In this document: one piece after another, positions 28,743 to 37,976 of the stretch
Position numbering within the stretch: the stretch's first letter is position 1
How the letters are laid out: every line of letters starts with the position of its first letter
Source of the DNA: Salinicola endophyticus
GTDB taxonomy: Bacteria > Pseudomonadota > Gammaproteobacteria > Pseudomonadales > Halomonadaceae
DNA length: 64,000 nt
Assembly (NCBI RefSeq): GCF_040536835.1
Contig: NZ_CP159578.1
Location: 4,216,001 to 4,280,000, forward strand
Direction: 5' to 3'
The notes under the pieces: model-generated
Database searches by the model: none
Seen by the model: only the letters and a program-made list of their open reading frames with translations
What the model was told of the DNA's origin: nothing
Made by a program: the position numbers and the translations under genes

Positions 28743-30566
28743 TCAGCGTGGATGGAAGTGCTCCGGCAGATGCGCCCGATGGCCGAAGTGCCGGGCGTTC
28801 TTGTAGGGCATCTTCATGTAGCCGGAGATCCCCAGGCCGTCGATCTCCGGCACCGCCGCCAACAGCGTCTCCAGACACTGGCGAAACTCCCCCTCGCGGG
28901 CCGGGTCGAGCAGGCGGTAATGGCTGTGAATCTTGAGATGGTTCGGCAGCGCCTCGAAGATGATCATCCCGGTGTGGTGGATGGCGTTGAGGCGTGACAG
29001 CGCCTCGATCATCACCGGCGGCAGGCGCAGGAACTCTTCCGGGTCGGGGCCATCCTCGAAATAGGAGTGCTCACGGCTGGTGTCCTCCAGCTCCGGCGTG
29101 GGGCTGACCTCGTAGGGGATCGCCCAGCCGGGCTCGGGCACGAACGGCTGGGCAGGGTCGTCGCGGTCGATGTGCAGGGTGCGCCGGGCATTGAACAGAC
29201 ACGCCTTGAACACGCCCTCGGGGCGATGAATCGCCCGTGCCAGGGTGACCATGTTGTTGACCGCGGCGACGAAGGCGCTGCGCAGTTCGCTCTCGTGCAG
29301 GCTCAGCGAGGTGTCGACCTCCACCCCGGCATCACTCCAGCGCAGCGCCAGCCCGCCCACCACCGGATAGCGGCCGAGCCGCCCCACCGCGACCAGGAAT
29401 GCCTTCTCGAGATCGCCCATGCCCTGCATGAAGTGCTTGTAGTAGCGGTCGAGCTGCACGTCGTTGACCGCCCGCAGGGCGTCCTCGTCGCGCCCTTCCT
29501 GGCGCGCGTCCTCGCGCAGGAAGGCCTTGCGCGAGCTGTAGACCACAGTCTCGATCTCCTGCTCCAGCGAGCGCACCCACACCGGCACCAGCGGTGTCTC
29601 CGCGGGAGAAGCGACCTCGGGCAGCCGGGTGCGGGCGATCCGCGGCATATGGGCGAGGAAATAGTCCCCGGCGCGGCGCGCCAGCCTGGGGTCGTCGGCG
29701 AGCATGGCATCCAGCAGGCGCGCGAACTCCACCGGCAGGCCCAGCGCGGTGGCCGGAATGGTGGCACGGCCGAAGCGGCTCGACTGCGCCGAGGCCAGGG
29801 CGTAGAGGGTCGCCGCAGCGCCCTGCTCGTCGAAGCGCGGCGACGACAGCGCGCCGTTGAGCTGGGCCTCGCCGATATAGTAGACGTCGCCCATGCGTGC
29901 ATTGGTGTGCTGCAGGTCGTCGGACATCAGCGCCATCACATGGCGCGACAGGAACTGGCCCTCGGCATCGAGCTGGGCGAAGACCGAGGAGCCCCAGTCG
30001 ATCAACGCGATGTGCCCGCTCTGCGGGTCGAACATCAGGTTGGAGGGCTTGATGTCACCGTGGACCACGATGCGCCCCTGCTCGGCATCGCGCCGCAGCG
30101 CGCGCAGGATGTCGGCGAGCTGGGCGGCAATGGCGATGATCAGCCGCGCCGGCAGGCGCCCGTGGCGCAGCGAGTACTCCTCCAGATTGACCCCGGGGGC
30201 ACGCTGCATCACCAGCATCGCCTGATGGCGCAGGGTGCGATAGGCGATCAGCCGCGGCACCCGTGGATGCTCGACCTGCTCGAGCATGAACGCCTCCTCC
30301 TCGAGGCGCTCGTGGAACGCCTGGGGCAGATTCTGGCGGGTGAACTTGAACACGTGGCTGGCGCCACCCGCCTCGACGCCGGCGAAGACGAAGCCGTAGG
30401 CGCCCTTGCCGATCAGCTCGACGTCGCGATAGCCGATCTGGGTCAGCTGGCGGCAGCAGCGGGCGATCCAGGCGCGCAGCTGGCGCGCCTGGCTCTGGCT
30501 GAGCAGGTAGACCGACTGCTCCTCGGGGATATAGAACTGCTGCAGTCCCGTCGGCTCGGAGGTCAT
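28743..30566 (-). CDS. Hanks-type Ser/Thr protein kinase with unassigned C-terminal half
   Basis: 607 residues. Residues about 47-310 are a eukaryotic-type kinase domain: glycine loop GKGAYG (53-58), Lys74 in HVFKF, catalytic loop HGDIKPSN (169-176, Asp171, Lys173, Asn176), and DWG (190-192) in place of DFG. All catalytic residues are present. Residues about 320-607 match no domain I recognise; they include VYSSRKAFLREDARQEGRDE and an acidic segment. No membrane segment, so cytosolic. The gene starts nine bases after bkdB ends, so it is probably the last gene of the bkd operon. That makes regulation of branched-chain acid metabolism by phosphorylation conceivable, but the target is unknown. 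Confidence 0.85.
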   Translation of the reverse strand: MTSEPTGLQQFYIPEEQSVYLLSQSQARQLRAWIARCCRQLTQIGYRDVELIGKGAYGFVFAGVEAGGASHVFKFTRQNLPQAFHERLEEEAFMLEQVEHPRVPRLIAYRTLRHQAMLVMQRAPGVNLEEYSLRHGRLPARLIIAIAAQLADILRALRRDAEQGRIVVHGDIKPSNLMFDPQSGHIALIDWGSSVFAQLDAEGQFLSRHVMALMSDDLQHTNARMGDVYYIGEAQLNGALSSPRFDEQGAAATLYALASAQSSRFGRATIPATALGLPVEFARLLDAMLADDPRLARRAGDYFLAHMPRIARTRLPEVASPAETPLVPVWVRSLEQEIETVVYSSRKAFLREDARQEGRDEDALRAVNDVQLDRYYKHFMQGMGDLEKAFLVAVGRLGRYPVVGGLALRWSDAGVEVDTSLSLHESELRSAFVAAVNNMVTLARAIHRPEGVFKACLFNARRTLHIDRDDPAQPFVPEPGWAIPYEVSPTPELEDTSREHSYFEDGPDPEEFLRLPPVMIEALSRLNAIHHTGMIIFEALPNHLKIHSHYRLLDPAREGEFRQCLETLLAAVPEIDGLGISGYMKMPYKNARHFGHRAHLPEHFHPR

Positions 30567-30575
30567 GGGATCGAC

Positions 30576-32276
30576 TCAGCGCAGCTCGGCGAGCATGCTC
30601 TCCGGCGCTTCGAGGTAGCCCTTCCAGCGGTTGCAGAAGCGCGCCATGGTGCCGCCATCGAGCACGCGGTGGTCGCCGGACCAGGTCACGGTCATGATCG
30701 AGCGCGCCACCACCCGCCCCTCGGCATCGAAGCGCGGCAGCCGCTGCACCCGGCCGAGGGCGACGATCGCCACTTCCGGCGCGTTGATGATCGGCATGGC
30801 GTAGGTGCCGCCGAGCGCGCCGATGTTGGAGATGCTGATGGTGCCGCCCTTGAGATCCGCCGGCGCCACCCGGCCATCCCGCGCGGCGCGGGTCAGGCGC
30901 TCGACCTCGGCCGCCACCTGGCGCAGGCTCAGCGTCTCCACATGCTTGACGTTGGGCACCAGCAGGCCGCTCTGGCTATCCACCGCCATGCCGATATGGC
31001 ACCCGGGCTGATAGTGGATCGCCTCGGCGTCAGCATCGAAGCGGCAGTTGAGTAGCGGGAACTCGCTCACCGCCAGCGCCAGCGCCTTCATCAGCAGCGG
31101 CATCAGGGTAAGCCGCTCGTCGCGCTCGGCGAAACTGGCCTTGAGCCGCTCGCGCAGGGCCAGCAGCTCGGTGACATCGAACTCGTCGCCGTAGGCGAAG
31201 TGGGGAATGCTCGCCGCGGCCTCGCTCATGCGCCGCGCCATCACCGCGCGGATGCCCTTGAGCGGCTCGATCCGATCCGCCGCCGCCGTCTCGCCAGCGG
31301 TGGTGGTCGGGCTCTGGCTCCGGGCCTGGGTCTGATTCTGGGCGCCGCGCTCGGCCGTAGGCTGTGCTGTCTCGGCGGCACTGTCACGGCGCTGCTGGAA
31401 CGCCAGCACGTCCTCCTTGAGCACGCGGCCATCCTTGCCGCTGCCGGGGATCTCATCGAGCGTCAGCCCCAGCTCGCGCACCCGCCGGCGCACCGCCGGG
31501 CTGGCGGGGATACGCCGCCGCCCAGTCGGCGATGCCGCGGGCGCCGAGGTTCCACGTGAAACACTCGCCAACGGGGTCGACTGCGGGGCGTCGGCTGCCG
31601 CGCCAGGGGCCGTGTCGGTTGTCGTGCCGGAAGCGGTGGACGTTTCGCTCGTCGCGGGGTGATAGGTAAACAGCGGCGTATGCACCCGGGCGCTCTCGCC
31701 GACCTGACAGTGGTGCTGTGCCAGGCGCCCCGCCTCCGGCGCGGTGATCTCCATCACCGCCTTGTCGGTACTCACCTCGACCACCGGCTGGTCCTCGGCG
31801 ATCTCCTCGCCTTCCGCGACCCGCCACGCCACCACCTCGCACTCGACGATGCCCTCGCCGAGATCGGGCAGCAGGAACGGCTTGGCCGCGGCGGTCGCCG
31901 GCTCGTCCTGCGGCGTCGGTTCGTCCTGTGGCGTCTGTTCGTCCTGCGGCGCCGGCGGCTGCGGAATTTCCGTCTCGGGGGTGGCCGCCTCGGGCGCGGG
32001 CGCGCGGGCTGCCGGGCCGGCGGCGGCGCTATCGGTGTCAGTCGACACGACATAGGCGAACAGCGGCGCGTGCACGCGGGCGGTCTCCCCCTCGCCGCAG
32101 TAGAGCCGGGTCACCCGCCCGGCGTCGGGCGCGGTGATCTCCATCACCGCCTTGTCGGTGCTCACTTCGACCACCGGCTGATCCTCGGCGATGCTGTCGC
32201 CCTCGGCGACCAGCCACTTGACCACTTCGCACTCGACGATGCCTTCACCGAGATCGGGTAGCAGGAAATCGCTCAT
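30576..32276 (-). CDS. bkdB: Branched-chain 2-oxoacid dehydrogenase E2 (dihydrolipoyl transacylase) with two lipoyl domains
   Basis: 566 residues. Two nearly identical lipoyl domains begin LPDLGEGIVECEVV, with lipoyl lysines Lys42 and Lys172 in EVSTDKAVMEI. They are joined by a Pro/Ala/Glu linker with PQDEPT-like repeats. A peripheral subunit-binding domain follows (SPAVRRRVRELGLTLDEIPGS). The C-terminal catalytic domain has the active-site DHRVLDGG. Many BkdB proteins have one lipoyl domain, so the duplication is notable. It transfers acyl groups from decarboxylated 2-oxoacids of valine, leucine and isoleucine to CoA. It lies ten bases after the E1 beta gene. Confidence 0.92.
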   Translation of the reverse strand: MSDFLLPDLGEGIVECEVVKWLVAEGDSIAEDQPVVEVSTDKAVMEITAPDAGRVTRLYCGEGETARVHAPLFAYVVSTDTDSAAAGPAARAPAPEAATPETEIPQPPAPQDEQTPQDEPTPQDEPATAAAKPFLLPDLGEGIVECEVVAWRVAEGEEIAEDQPVVEVSTDKAVMEITAPEAGRLAQHHCQVGESARVHTPLFTYHPATSETSTASGTTTDTAPGAAADAPQSTPLASVSRGTSAPAASPTGRRRIPASPAVRRRVRELGLTLDEIPGSGKDGRVLKEDVLAFQQRRDSAAETAQPTAERGAQNQTQARSQSPTTTAGETAAADRIEPLKGIRAVMARRMSEAAASIPHFAYGDEFDVTELLALRERLKASFAERDERLTLMPLLMKALALAVSEFPLLNCRFDADAEAIHYQPGCHIGMAVDSQSGLLVPNVKHVETLSLRQVAAEVERLTRAARDGRVAPADLKGGTISISNIGALGGTYAMPIINAPEVAIVALGRVQRLPRFDAEGRVVARSIMTVTWSGDHRVLDGGTMARFCNRWKGYLEAPESMLAELR

Positions 32277-32286
32277 CGTCGCCCCC

Positions 32287-33264
32287 TCAAAAGTCCATCG
32301 TCTGCTGGATCGCTTCGAACACCTTCAGGGGCCCGGGCATGTACTCCTTCTCCAGGGTCAGCGGAAACGGCGTATCGAGCCCGGTGACCCGCGCGATCGG
32401 CGACTCCAGGTAGAGGAAGCAGCGGCTCTGGATGGTGGCCGCGATCTCGGCGGCGAAACCGCCGGTCAGCGGCGCCTCGTGGCTCACCACCAGCCGCCCG
32501 GTCTTCAGCACCGAGCTGGCCACGGTCTCCACGTCCCACGGCACGATGGTGCGCAGGTCGATGATTTCACACGAGATACCCGCCTCCTCGGCCATCTCCG
32601 CCGCCTGCTCGACCACCTCGACCTGGGCGCCCCAGGCGAGCAGGGTGATATCTTCGCCGGCCTTGATCACCTCGGCCTGGCGCAGCGGCAGCTGGTAGTC
32701 CTCGTCCGGCACCTCGCCCACGGCGGCGCGGTAGAGGCGCTTGGGCTCGAAGAAGATGACCGGGTCCGGCGAGCGGATCGCGGCCAGCAGCAGCCCCTTG
32801 GCCTGATGCGGATTGCGCGGCACGACCACGGTCAGCCCCGGGGTGTGGGCGAAATAGGCCTCCGGCGACTGCGAGTGGTAGTGGCCGCCAGCGATACCGC
32901 CGCCGTAGGGAGCGCGGATGGTGAGCCCGCCGACATCGAACAGGCTGCCGGAGCGGTAGCGGAACTTGGCGCTCTCGTTGACGATCTGGTCGAACGCCGG
33001 AAAGATGTAGTCGGCGAACTGGATCTCGGCCACCGGCACCGAACCCTGGGCCGCCAGCCCGTTGGCGAAGCCGACGATGCCCTGCTCCACCAGCGGGGTG
33101 TTGAAGCAGCGCTCGCGGCCGTACTTCTCCTGTAGATGGCTGGTGGCGCGGAACACACCACCGAACACGCCCACGTCCTCACCGAAGCAGAGTACCCGCG
33201 GGTCCGCCGCCATGGCGGTATCCAGCGCGTTATTGATCGCCTGGAGCAGATTCATGCGGCTCAT
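32287..33264 (-). CDS. bkdA2: Branched-chain 2-oxoacid dehydrogenase E1 beta subunit
   Basis: 325 residues. Seen: [35 protein letters not shown] and the transketolase pyrimidine and C-terminal domains ([19 protein letters not shown]). Together with E1 alpha it forms the thiamine-diphosphate E1 that decarboxylates branched 2-oxoacids and acylates E2. Its ATG overlaps the E1 alpha stop by four bases, so translation is probably coupled. The bkd context, with liu genes nearby and no aceE-type E1, separates it from pyruvate dehydrogenase. Confidence 0.93.
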   Translation of the reverse strand: MSRMNLLQAINNALDTAMAADPRVLCFGEDVGVFGGVFRATSHLQEKYGRERCFNTPLVEQGIVGFANGLAAQGSVPVAEIQFADYIFPAFDQIVNESAKFRYRSGSLFDVGGLTIRAPYGGGIAGGHYHSQSPEAYFAHTPGLTVVVPRNPHQAKGLLLAAIRSPDPVIFFEPKRLYRAAVGEVPDEDYQLPLRQAEVIKAGEDITLLAWGAQVEVVEQAAEMAEEAGISCEIIDLRTIVPWDVETVASSVLKTGRLVVSHEAPLTGGFAAEIAATIQSRCFLYLESPIARVTGLDTPFPLTLEKEYMPGPLKVFEAIQQTMDF

Positions 33265-34505
33265 GGGCGCGCCTCCCCGGCATGGGCCGAAGTGTCATCC
33301 CGCAGTGCATCATCGGCCTGGTCGGCATCGAGCCAGGGTGCGCTGCGCGGGTAGGCCTCCGGGTGGCGCCGCACATGCGCCACCAATTCATCGAACTGCT
33401 CACGCAGCGCCGGCGGCACCTCGGCGTAGACGTCGGTGACCAGCGTCTCCAGCGCCGGCGGGCGGCGCTTCTCGGCGCGCTTCATGGTGTCGAGCACCTC
33501 GCGACGCAGCGACTCCACCAGCTCGCGCTCTTCGTCTTCCTCCCACCAGCCGCGATCGAGCAGCCAGCGCTGCAGGCGGCGCAGCGGGTCCTTCTTGCGC
33601 CACGCCTCCTCCTCCTTCTTGCTGCGGTAGCCGGAGGGGTCGTCGGAGGAGGAGTGCGCCGCCAGGCGGTAGGTCATCGCCTCGATCAGCACCGGCTCGT
33701 TCTCCTCCACCGCCAGCCGCCGGGCCTCGCGGGTCGCCTCGTAGACCGCCAGGGCATCGTTGCCATCGACCCGGATCGACTGCATGCGATAGCCGAACGC
33801 GCGCGCGGCGACGCCGTCGCCGGCGAACTGCTCGGTGACCGGGGTGGAGATGGCGTAGCCGTTGTTACGGCACAGGAAGATCACCGGCACCTTGTGCACC
33901 GAGGCCATGTTGAGCGCGGCGTGGAAATCCCCCTCCGAGGCCGCCCCCTCGCCGAAGATCGCCAGCGTGCAGTGGCCCTGGCCAGCCAGCTTCTGACCGT
34001 AGGCGTAGCCGGTGGCCTGGGGAATCTGGGTCGCCAGCGGCGACGAGATGGTGAGGTAGTAAAGCTCACGCGAGCCGTAGTGGATCGGCATCTGGCGGCC
34101 GTGGGCGGGGTCCCCCTGGTTGCCGAACAGCTGATCCATGAAGTCCTCGGTGGTGAAGCCGCGGTAGGCCAGCGCCCCCTGTTCGCGGTACTGCGCCATG
34201 ATCATGTCGGCATCGTCGAGTGCCGCGGTGGCGCCGACCACCGCGGCCTCCTCGCCGGTGCACTGCATGTAGAAGCTGAGCCGCCCCTGGCGCTGGGCCG
34301 CCATCATGCGCTCGTCGAGCACCCGGGTGTAGAGCATGGCGCGGTAGAGGCGCCGCGCCGTGTCGCGTTCCAGGCTCGACTGGCCCGCACCGGCGTAGAG
34401 GGTGCCATCGGGCTTGAGCAGCGTGAATACGGGGATCTGGATATCGTCGCCATTGGCGAAGACGGGCTTGTGGACCGGCTTCGCCGTGGATCGGGTCGTC
34501 TTCAT
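33261..34505 (-). CDS. bkdA1: Branched-chain 2-oxoacid dehydrogenase E1 alpha subunit
   Basis: 414 residues from the ATG at 34505, chosen for its AGGAAG ribosome site; the frame extends 21 residues upstream over the operator. The thiamine-diphosphate motif is [23 protein letters not shown], with the magnesium ligands in GDFHAALN and CRNNGYAIS. The C-terminal phosphorylation-loop-like region [19 protein letters not shown] is conserved with mitochondrial BCKDH. That loop is where eukaryotic BCKDH kinase acts, of interest since a protein kinase ends this operon. First gene of the bkd operon. A LiuR-like palindrome lies 70 bases upstream. Confidence 0.93.
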   Translation of the reverse strand: MKTTRSTAKPVHKPVFANGDDIQIPVFTLLKPDGTLYAGAGQSSLERDTARRLYRAMLYTRVLDERMMAAQRQGRLSFYMQCTGEEAAVVGATAALDDADMIMAQYREQGALAYRGFTTEDFMDQLFGNQGDPAHGRQMPIHYGSRELYYLTISSPLATQIPQATGYAYGQKLAGQGHCTLAIFGEGAASEGDFHAALNMASVHKVPVIFLCRNNGYAISTPVTEQFAGDGVAARAFGYRMQSIRVDGNDALAVYEATREARRLAVEENEPVLIEAMTYRLAAHSSSDDPSGYRSKKEEEAWRKKDPLRRLQRWLLDRGWWEEDEERELVESLRREVLDTMKRAEKRRPPALETLVTDVYAEVPPALREQFDELVAHVRRHPEAYPRSAPWLDADQADDALRDDTSAHAGEARP

Positions 34506-34574
34506 CTGACGCTTCCTGAAATCGAGATGGCCGAGAGGGCGATGCGCTTTGTGAGCGACTTTCGACATATGACC

Positions 34575-34590
34575 TTGACGTTAATGTCAA
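34575..34590. promoter_or_regulatory. LiuR-like operator between bkd and the acyl-CoA dehydrogenase operon
   Basis: TTGACGTTAATGTCAA, a 16-bp palindrome with one mismatched pair. It lies between the divergent bkdA1 and isobutyryl-CoA dehydrogenase-like genes and could control both. The intergenic region also has imperfect CCAGACGG repeats (about 34730-34780). Confidence 0.72.
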
Positions 34591-34804
34591 CTCGCCGCCA
34601 TCCGACCTTGGTCTTTCAGCACTAGGTCCTATTGTCCTGCGCGACGCAGCGTCGCTAGAACAGTGCGACGCGCCCGATCTACCCGGTCAGGCACGTGCGT
34701 CCTCTCATCATGAGGCTATTTCCAGACGGGCTATTCCCGGACGGGCTGCTCCAGACGGATGCGTTCCAGACGGGATTTTCCAAGACGAGGAGTGTCGACT
34801 GCTC

Positions 34805-35971
34805 ATGGACTTCGAACTCGACGCCGACCAGCAGGCCTATCGGGAGGCGGCACGTCAGTTCGCCCAGCGCGAAATGGCACCCAACGCCGCCGAATGGGAC
34901 GCCAACAGCGTCTTTCCGGTGGATGTCCTGCGTCAGGCCGGAGACCTCGGCTTCTGCGGCCTGTACACCCCGGAAGCCGCCGGCGGGCTGGGGCTGAGCC
35001 GCCTCGATGCGACCCTGATCATCGAGGAGCTGGCCCAGGGCTGCACCTCCACCACCGCCTTTCTGACCATCCACAACATGGTCAACTGGATTCTCGCCAG
35101 CTATGCCACTGAGGCCGTGCGCGAGGCCTGGCTGCCGTCGATGCTCACCGGTGAGAAGCTCGGCTCCTACTGCCTCACCGAACCCAACGCCGGCTCCGAT
35201 GCCGCCTCGCTGCGCACCCGGGCGCGCCGCGACGGCGACGCCTACGTGATCGACGGCAACAAGATGTTCATCTCCGGCGCCGGGGATACCCAGCTGCTGG
35301 TGGTGATGGCCCGCACCGGTGCCCCCGATAGCGGCGCCGGCGGCATCTCCGCCTTCGCCGTGCCGGCGGACACCCCGGGCATCGACTACGGCAAGAAAGA
35401 GACCAAGATGGGCTGGAACAGCCAGCCTACCCGGGCGATCAGCTTCGACGGCGTGCGCGTGCCGGCGGACCATCGCCTCGGCGACGAGGGCGAAGGCTTC
35501 CGTATCGCCATGCGCGCCCTCGACGGCGGGCGTATCAATATCGCCACCTGTTCGGTGGGCACCGCCCAGGCTGCGCTCACCACCGCCCACCGCTACCTGA
35601 ACGAGCGCGAACAGTTCGGCCGGGCGCTGGCCAGCTTCCAGGCGCTGCAGTTCAAGCTCGCCGACATGGCCACCCAGCTCGTCGCCGCGCGCCAGATGGT
35701 GCGCCTGGCGGCGAGCAAGCTCGACCGCGGCGACCCCGACGCCACGCTCTACTGCGCCATGGCCAAGCGCTTCGCCACCGACCAGGGCTTCGCCATCTGC
35801 AACGAGGCCCTGCAGCTCCATGGCGGCTACGGCTACCTGCGCGACTACCCGCTGGAGCGTCACGTGCGCGACTGCCGGGTGCACCAGATTCTCGAAGGCA
35901 CCAACGAGATCATGCGCCTGGTGATCGCCCGCCGCCTGCTCGACAAGGACGACCTGGAGACCCTGATATGA
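34805..35971 (+). CDS. Acyl-CoA dehydrogenase, probably isobutyryl-CoA dehydrogenase
   Basis: 388-residue flavoenzyme. The start follows GAGTGTCGACTGCTC with a weak ribosome site. Seen: YCLTEPNAGSDAAS and GNKMFISGAG of the FAD/acyl-CoA site. A C-terminal catalytic glutamate lies in HQILEGTNEIMRL, the position used by isobutyryl- and medium-chain acyl-CoA dehydrogenases and not by isovaleryl-CoA dehydrogenase. It is followed at once (ATGA overlap) by an enoyl-CoA hydratase and then 3-hydroxyisobutyryl-CoA hydrolase, the next two valine-pathway steps. This supports isobutyryl-CoA oxidation to methacrylyl-CoA. Confidence 0.87.
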   Translation: MDFELDADQQAYREAARQFAQREMAPNAAEWDANSVFPVDVLRQAGDLGFCGLYTPEAAGGLGLSRLDATLIIEELAQGCTSTTAFLTIHNMVNWILASYATEAVREAWLPSMLTGEKLGSYCLTEPNAGSDAASLRTRARRDGDAYVIDGNKMFISGAGDTQLLVVMARTGAPDSGAGGISAFAVPADTPGIDYGKKETKMGWNSQPTRAISFDGVRVPADHRLGDEGEGFRIAMRALDGGRINIATCSVGTAQAALTTAHRYLNEREQFGRALASFQALQFKLADMATQLVAARQMVRLAASKLDRGDPDATLYCAMAKRFATDQGFAICNEALQLHGGYGYLRDYPLERHVRDCRVHQILEGTNEIMRLVIARRLLDKDDLETLI

Positions 35972-36798
35972 CCGACCACGCCGCCGACGGCCTGCGCCTG
36001 GAACGCCGTGGCGCTATCGCCGTGCTGACCATCGACAACCCACCCGCCAACACCTGGCACGAAGGCTCGCTGACGGCGCTCGCCGAGCATCTCGACGCGC
36101 TGGCCGCCGAGCCCCAGCCGCCGGCGCTGGTGATCACCGGCGCCGGCGACAAGTTCTTCTCCGCCGGGGCCGACCTCAAGCGCTTCTCCGAAGGCAAGGC
36201 CACCGCGCTGGAGATGGCGACCCGCTTCGGCCGCGCTTTCGAGACCCTGAGCGCCTACCCCGGGGTCACCATCGCCGCGATCAACGGCTACGCCATGGGC
36301 GGCGGGCTGGAGTGCGCGCTGGCCTGTGACATCCGGATCGCCGAGCGCCAGGCGAAGCTGGCGCTGCCCGAAGCCAAGGTGGGGCTGCTGCCCTGCGCCG
36401 GCGGCACCCAGCACCTGCCGTGGCTGGTCGGCGAAGGCTGGGCCAAGCGCATCATCCTGTGCGGCGAGCGTATCGATGCCGAGCGCGCGCTGAGCATCGG
36501 TCTGGTCGAGGAGCTGGTCGACGCCGGCCAGGCGCTGCCCACCGCGCTGGCCCTGGCCGAGCAGAGCGGCGGCCAGAGCCCGGACGCGCTGATACGCTGC
36601 AAGCGCCTGATCATGAATGCCCGCGACCACGGCATGCCCCACGGCTACCGCATGGAGCGCGAGCTGTTCATGGAACTGTTCGACACCGCCGCCCCGGGGG
36701 AAGGCATCGGCGCCTTCCTCGACAAGCGCCCGCCGCGCTGGCGCGAGGCCCCGACTTCGGGCGCTGCCGACGACACCGGCGAAGGAGATCAGGCATGA
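35968..36798 (+). CDS. Enoyl-CoA hydratase (methacrylyl-CoA hydration likely)
   Basis: 276-residue crotonase-fold protein. The oxyanion-hole motif is NGYAMGGGLECALACD. The ALPEAKVGLLPCAGGTQ segment contains the catalytic glutamate region of hydratases. Its start overlaps the acyl-CoA dehydrogenase stop and its stop overlaps the next gene's ATG, so the three are tightly coupled. By position it should hydrate methacrylyl-CoA to 3-hydroxyisobutyryl-CoA; the family also includes isomerases, so the substrate is inferred. Confidence 0.87.
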   Translation: MTDHAADGLRLERRGAIAVLTIDNPPANTWHEGSLTALAEHLDALAAEPQPPALVITGAGDKFFSAGADLKRFSEGKATALEMATRFGRAFETLSAYPGVTIAAINGYAMGGGLECALACDIRIAERQAKLALPEAKVGLLPCAGGTQHLPWLVGEGWAKRIILCGERIDAERALSIGLVEELVDAGQALPTALALAEQSGGQSPDALIRCKRLIMNARDHGMPHGYRMERELFMELFDTAAPGEGIGAFLDKRPPRWREAPTSGAADDTGEGDQA

Positions 36799-37934
36799 GC
36801 GCGCCGGTGCAATTCGACACCCTGGCCACCGCCGACGGCCACCGTCTCGGGCGCATCGTCCTTGATGCCCCCAAGAGTCTCAATGCGCTGTCGCTGGAGA
36901 TGATCGAGGCCATCCAGGCGCAGATCGACGCCTGGGCCGCGGACCCCGAGATAGTCGCGCTGTGGCTGGAGGGCGCCGGCGACAAGGCGTTCTGCGCCGG
37001 CGGCGACGTGGTCGCGCTCTATCACGCCATCGCCGAGGGCCGCACCGGCCGCGATCCCGAGGCCGCGGATGGCGCCGTGGCGCGCTACTTCACCCACGAG
37101 TATCGCCTCGACCACGCCCTCCATACCTATCCCAAGCCGATCGTCGCCTGGGGCGACGGTATCGTCATGGGCGGCGGCATGGGGCTGCTGGCCGGGGCCT
37201 CGCATCGGGTGGTGACGCCGCGCTCGATGCTGGCGATGCCGGAGATCACCATCGGCCTCTACCCGGACGTGGGCGCGAGCTGGTTCCTGAACCGTATGCC
37301 GGGAGCCAGCGGCACCTTCCTCGGCCTGACCGGCGCCCGCCTCAACGCCAGCGACGCCCTGTTCGTCGGTCTCGCCGACCGCTTGATCGCCGCCGAACGC
37401 CGCGATGCGGTGATCGACGACCTGCTCGAGGCCGACTGGTCGCGGCCGCGCCCGGCACTCGACCGGGTGCTGCGCACGCACGCCGCCGCGAGCCGCGAGC
37501 TCGCCCCGCCCGCCGAGGTCGCCCCGCGCCAGGAGGCGATCGCCGCACTGACCGACGCCGACTGCGACGAAGACCTGATCGCCGCGGTCATCGCCGCCAG
37601 CGACAGCGACGACGCCTGGATCGCCCGCGCCGCGCGCAGCCTGGCCGCCGGCTCACCGCTCTCGGCACGGTTGATCCTGCGCCAGCTGGCGCGCTGCCGG
37701 CGGGTCTCGCTGGCCGAGGCGCTGCGCAGCGAGCTCGACCTGTCGCTGGCCTGCGCCAATCACGGCGATATCGCCGAGGGCGTGCGTGCGCTGCTGATCG
37801 ACAAGGATCACGCGCCGGCCTGGCGCCACGCCCACGGCGCGGTGCCGGCGGCCGACCTCGAGGCCTGCCTTGCCCCGGCGTGGCCGCGGCAGGCGCATCC
37901 GCTGCGCGACCTGCACGACCACGTCATCGGGTAA
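36795..37934 (+). CDS. 3-hydroxyisobutyryl-CoA hydrolase
   Basis: 379 residues. The ATG at 36795 overlaps the upstream stop; a long in-frame extension back to 36420 is only a shadow of the hydratase gene. This is the larger crotonase subgroup: FCAGGDVVALY, DGIVMGGGMGLLAGASH and PEITIGLYPDVGASWFLNR are the diagnostic HIBCH segments. It releases CoA from 3-hydroxyisobutyryl-CoA in valine breakdown and so prevents build-up of reactive methacrylyl-CoA. It is followed after 42 bases by an acyl-CoA ligase. Confidence 0.92.
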   Translation: MSAPVQFDTLATADGHRLGRIVLDAPKSLNALSLEMIEAIQAQIDAWAADPEIVALWLEGAGDKAFCAGGDVVALYHAIAEGRTGRDPEAADGAVARYFTHEYRLDHALHTYPKPIVAWGDGIVMGGGMGLLAGASHRVVTPRSMLAMPEITIGLYPDVGASWFLNRMPGASGTFLGLTGARLNASDALFVGLADRLIAAERRDAVIDDLLEADWSRPRPALDRVLRTHAAASRELAPPAEVAPRQEAIAALTDADCDEDLIAAVIAASDSDDAWIARAARSLAAGSPLSARLILRQLARCRRVSLAEALRSELDLSLACANHGDIAEGVRALLIDKDHAPAWRHAHGAVPAADLEACLAPAWPRQAHPLRDLHDHVIG

Positions 37935-37976
37935 GCGTAGTCCGCGCCACCAACGCCACCAGGAGAGCCGATCGTC

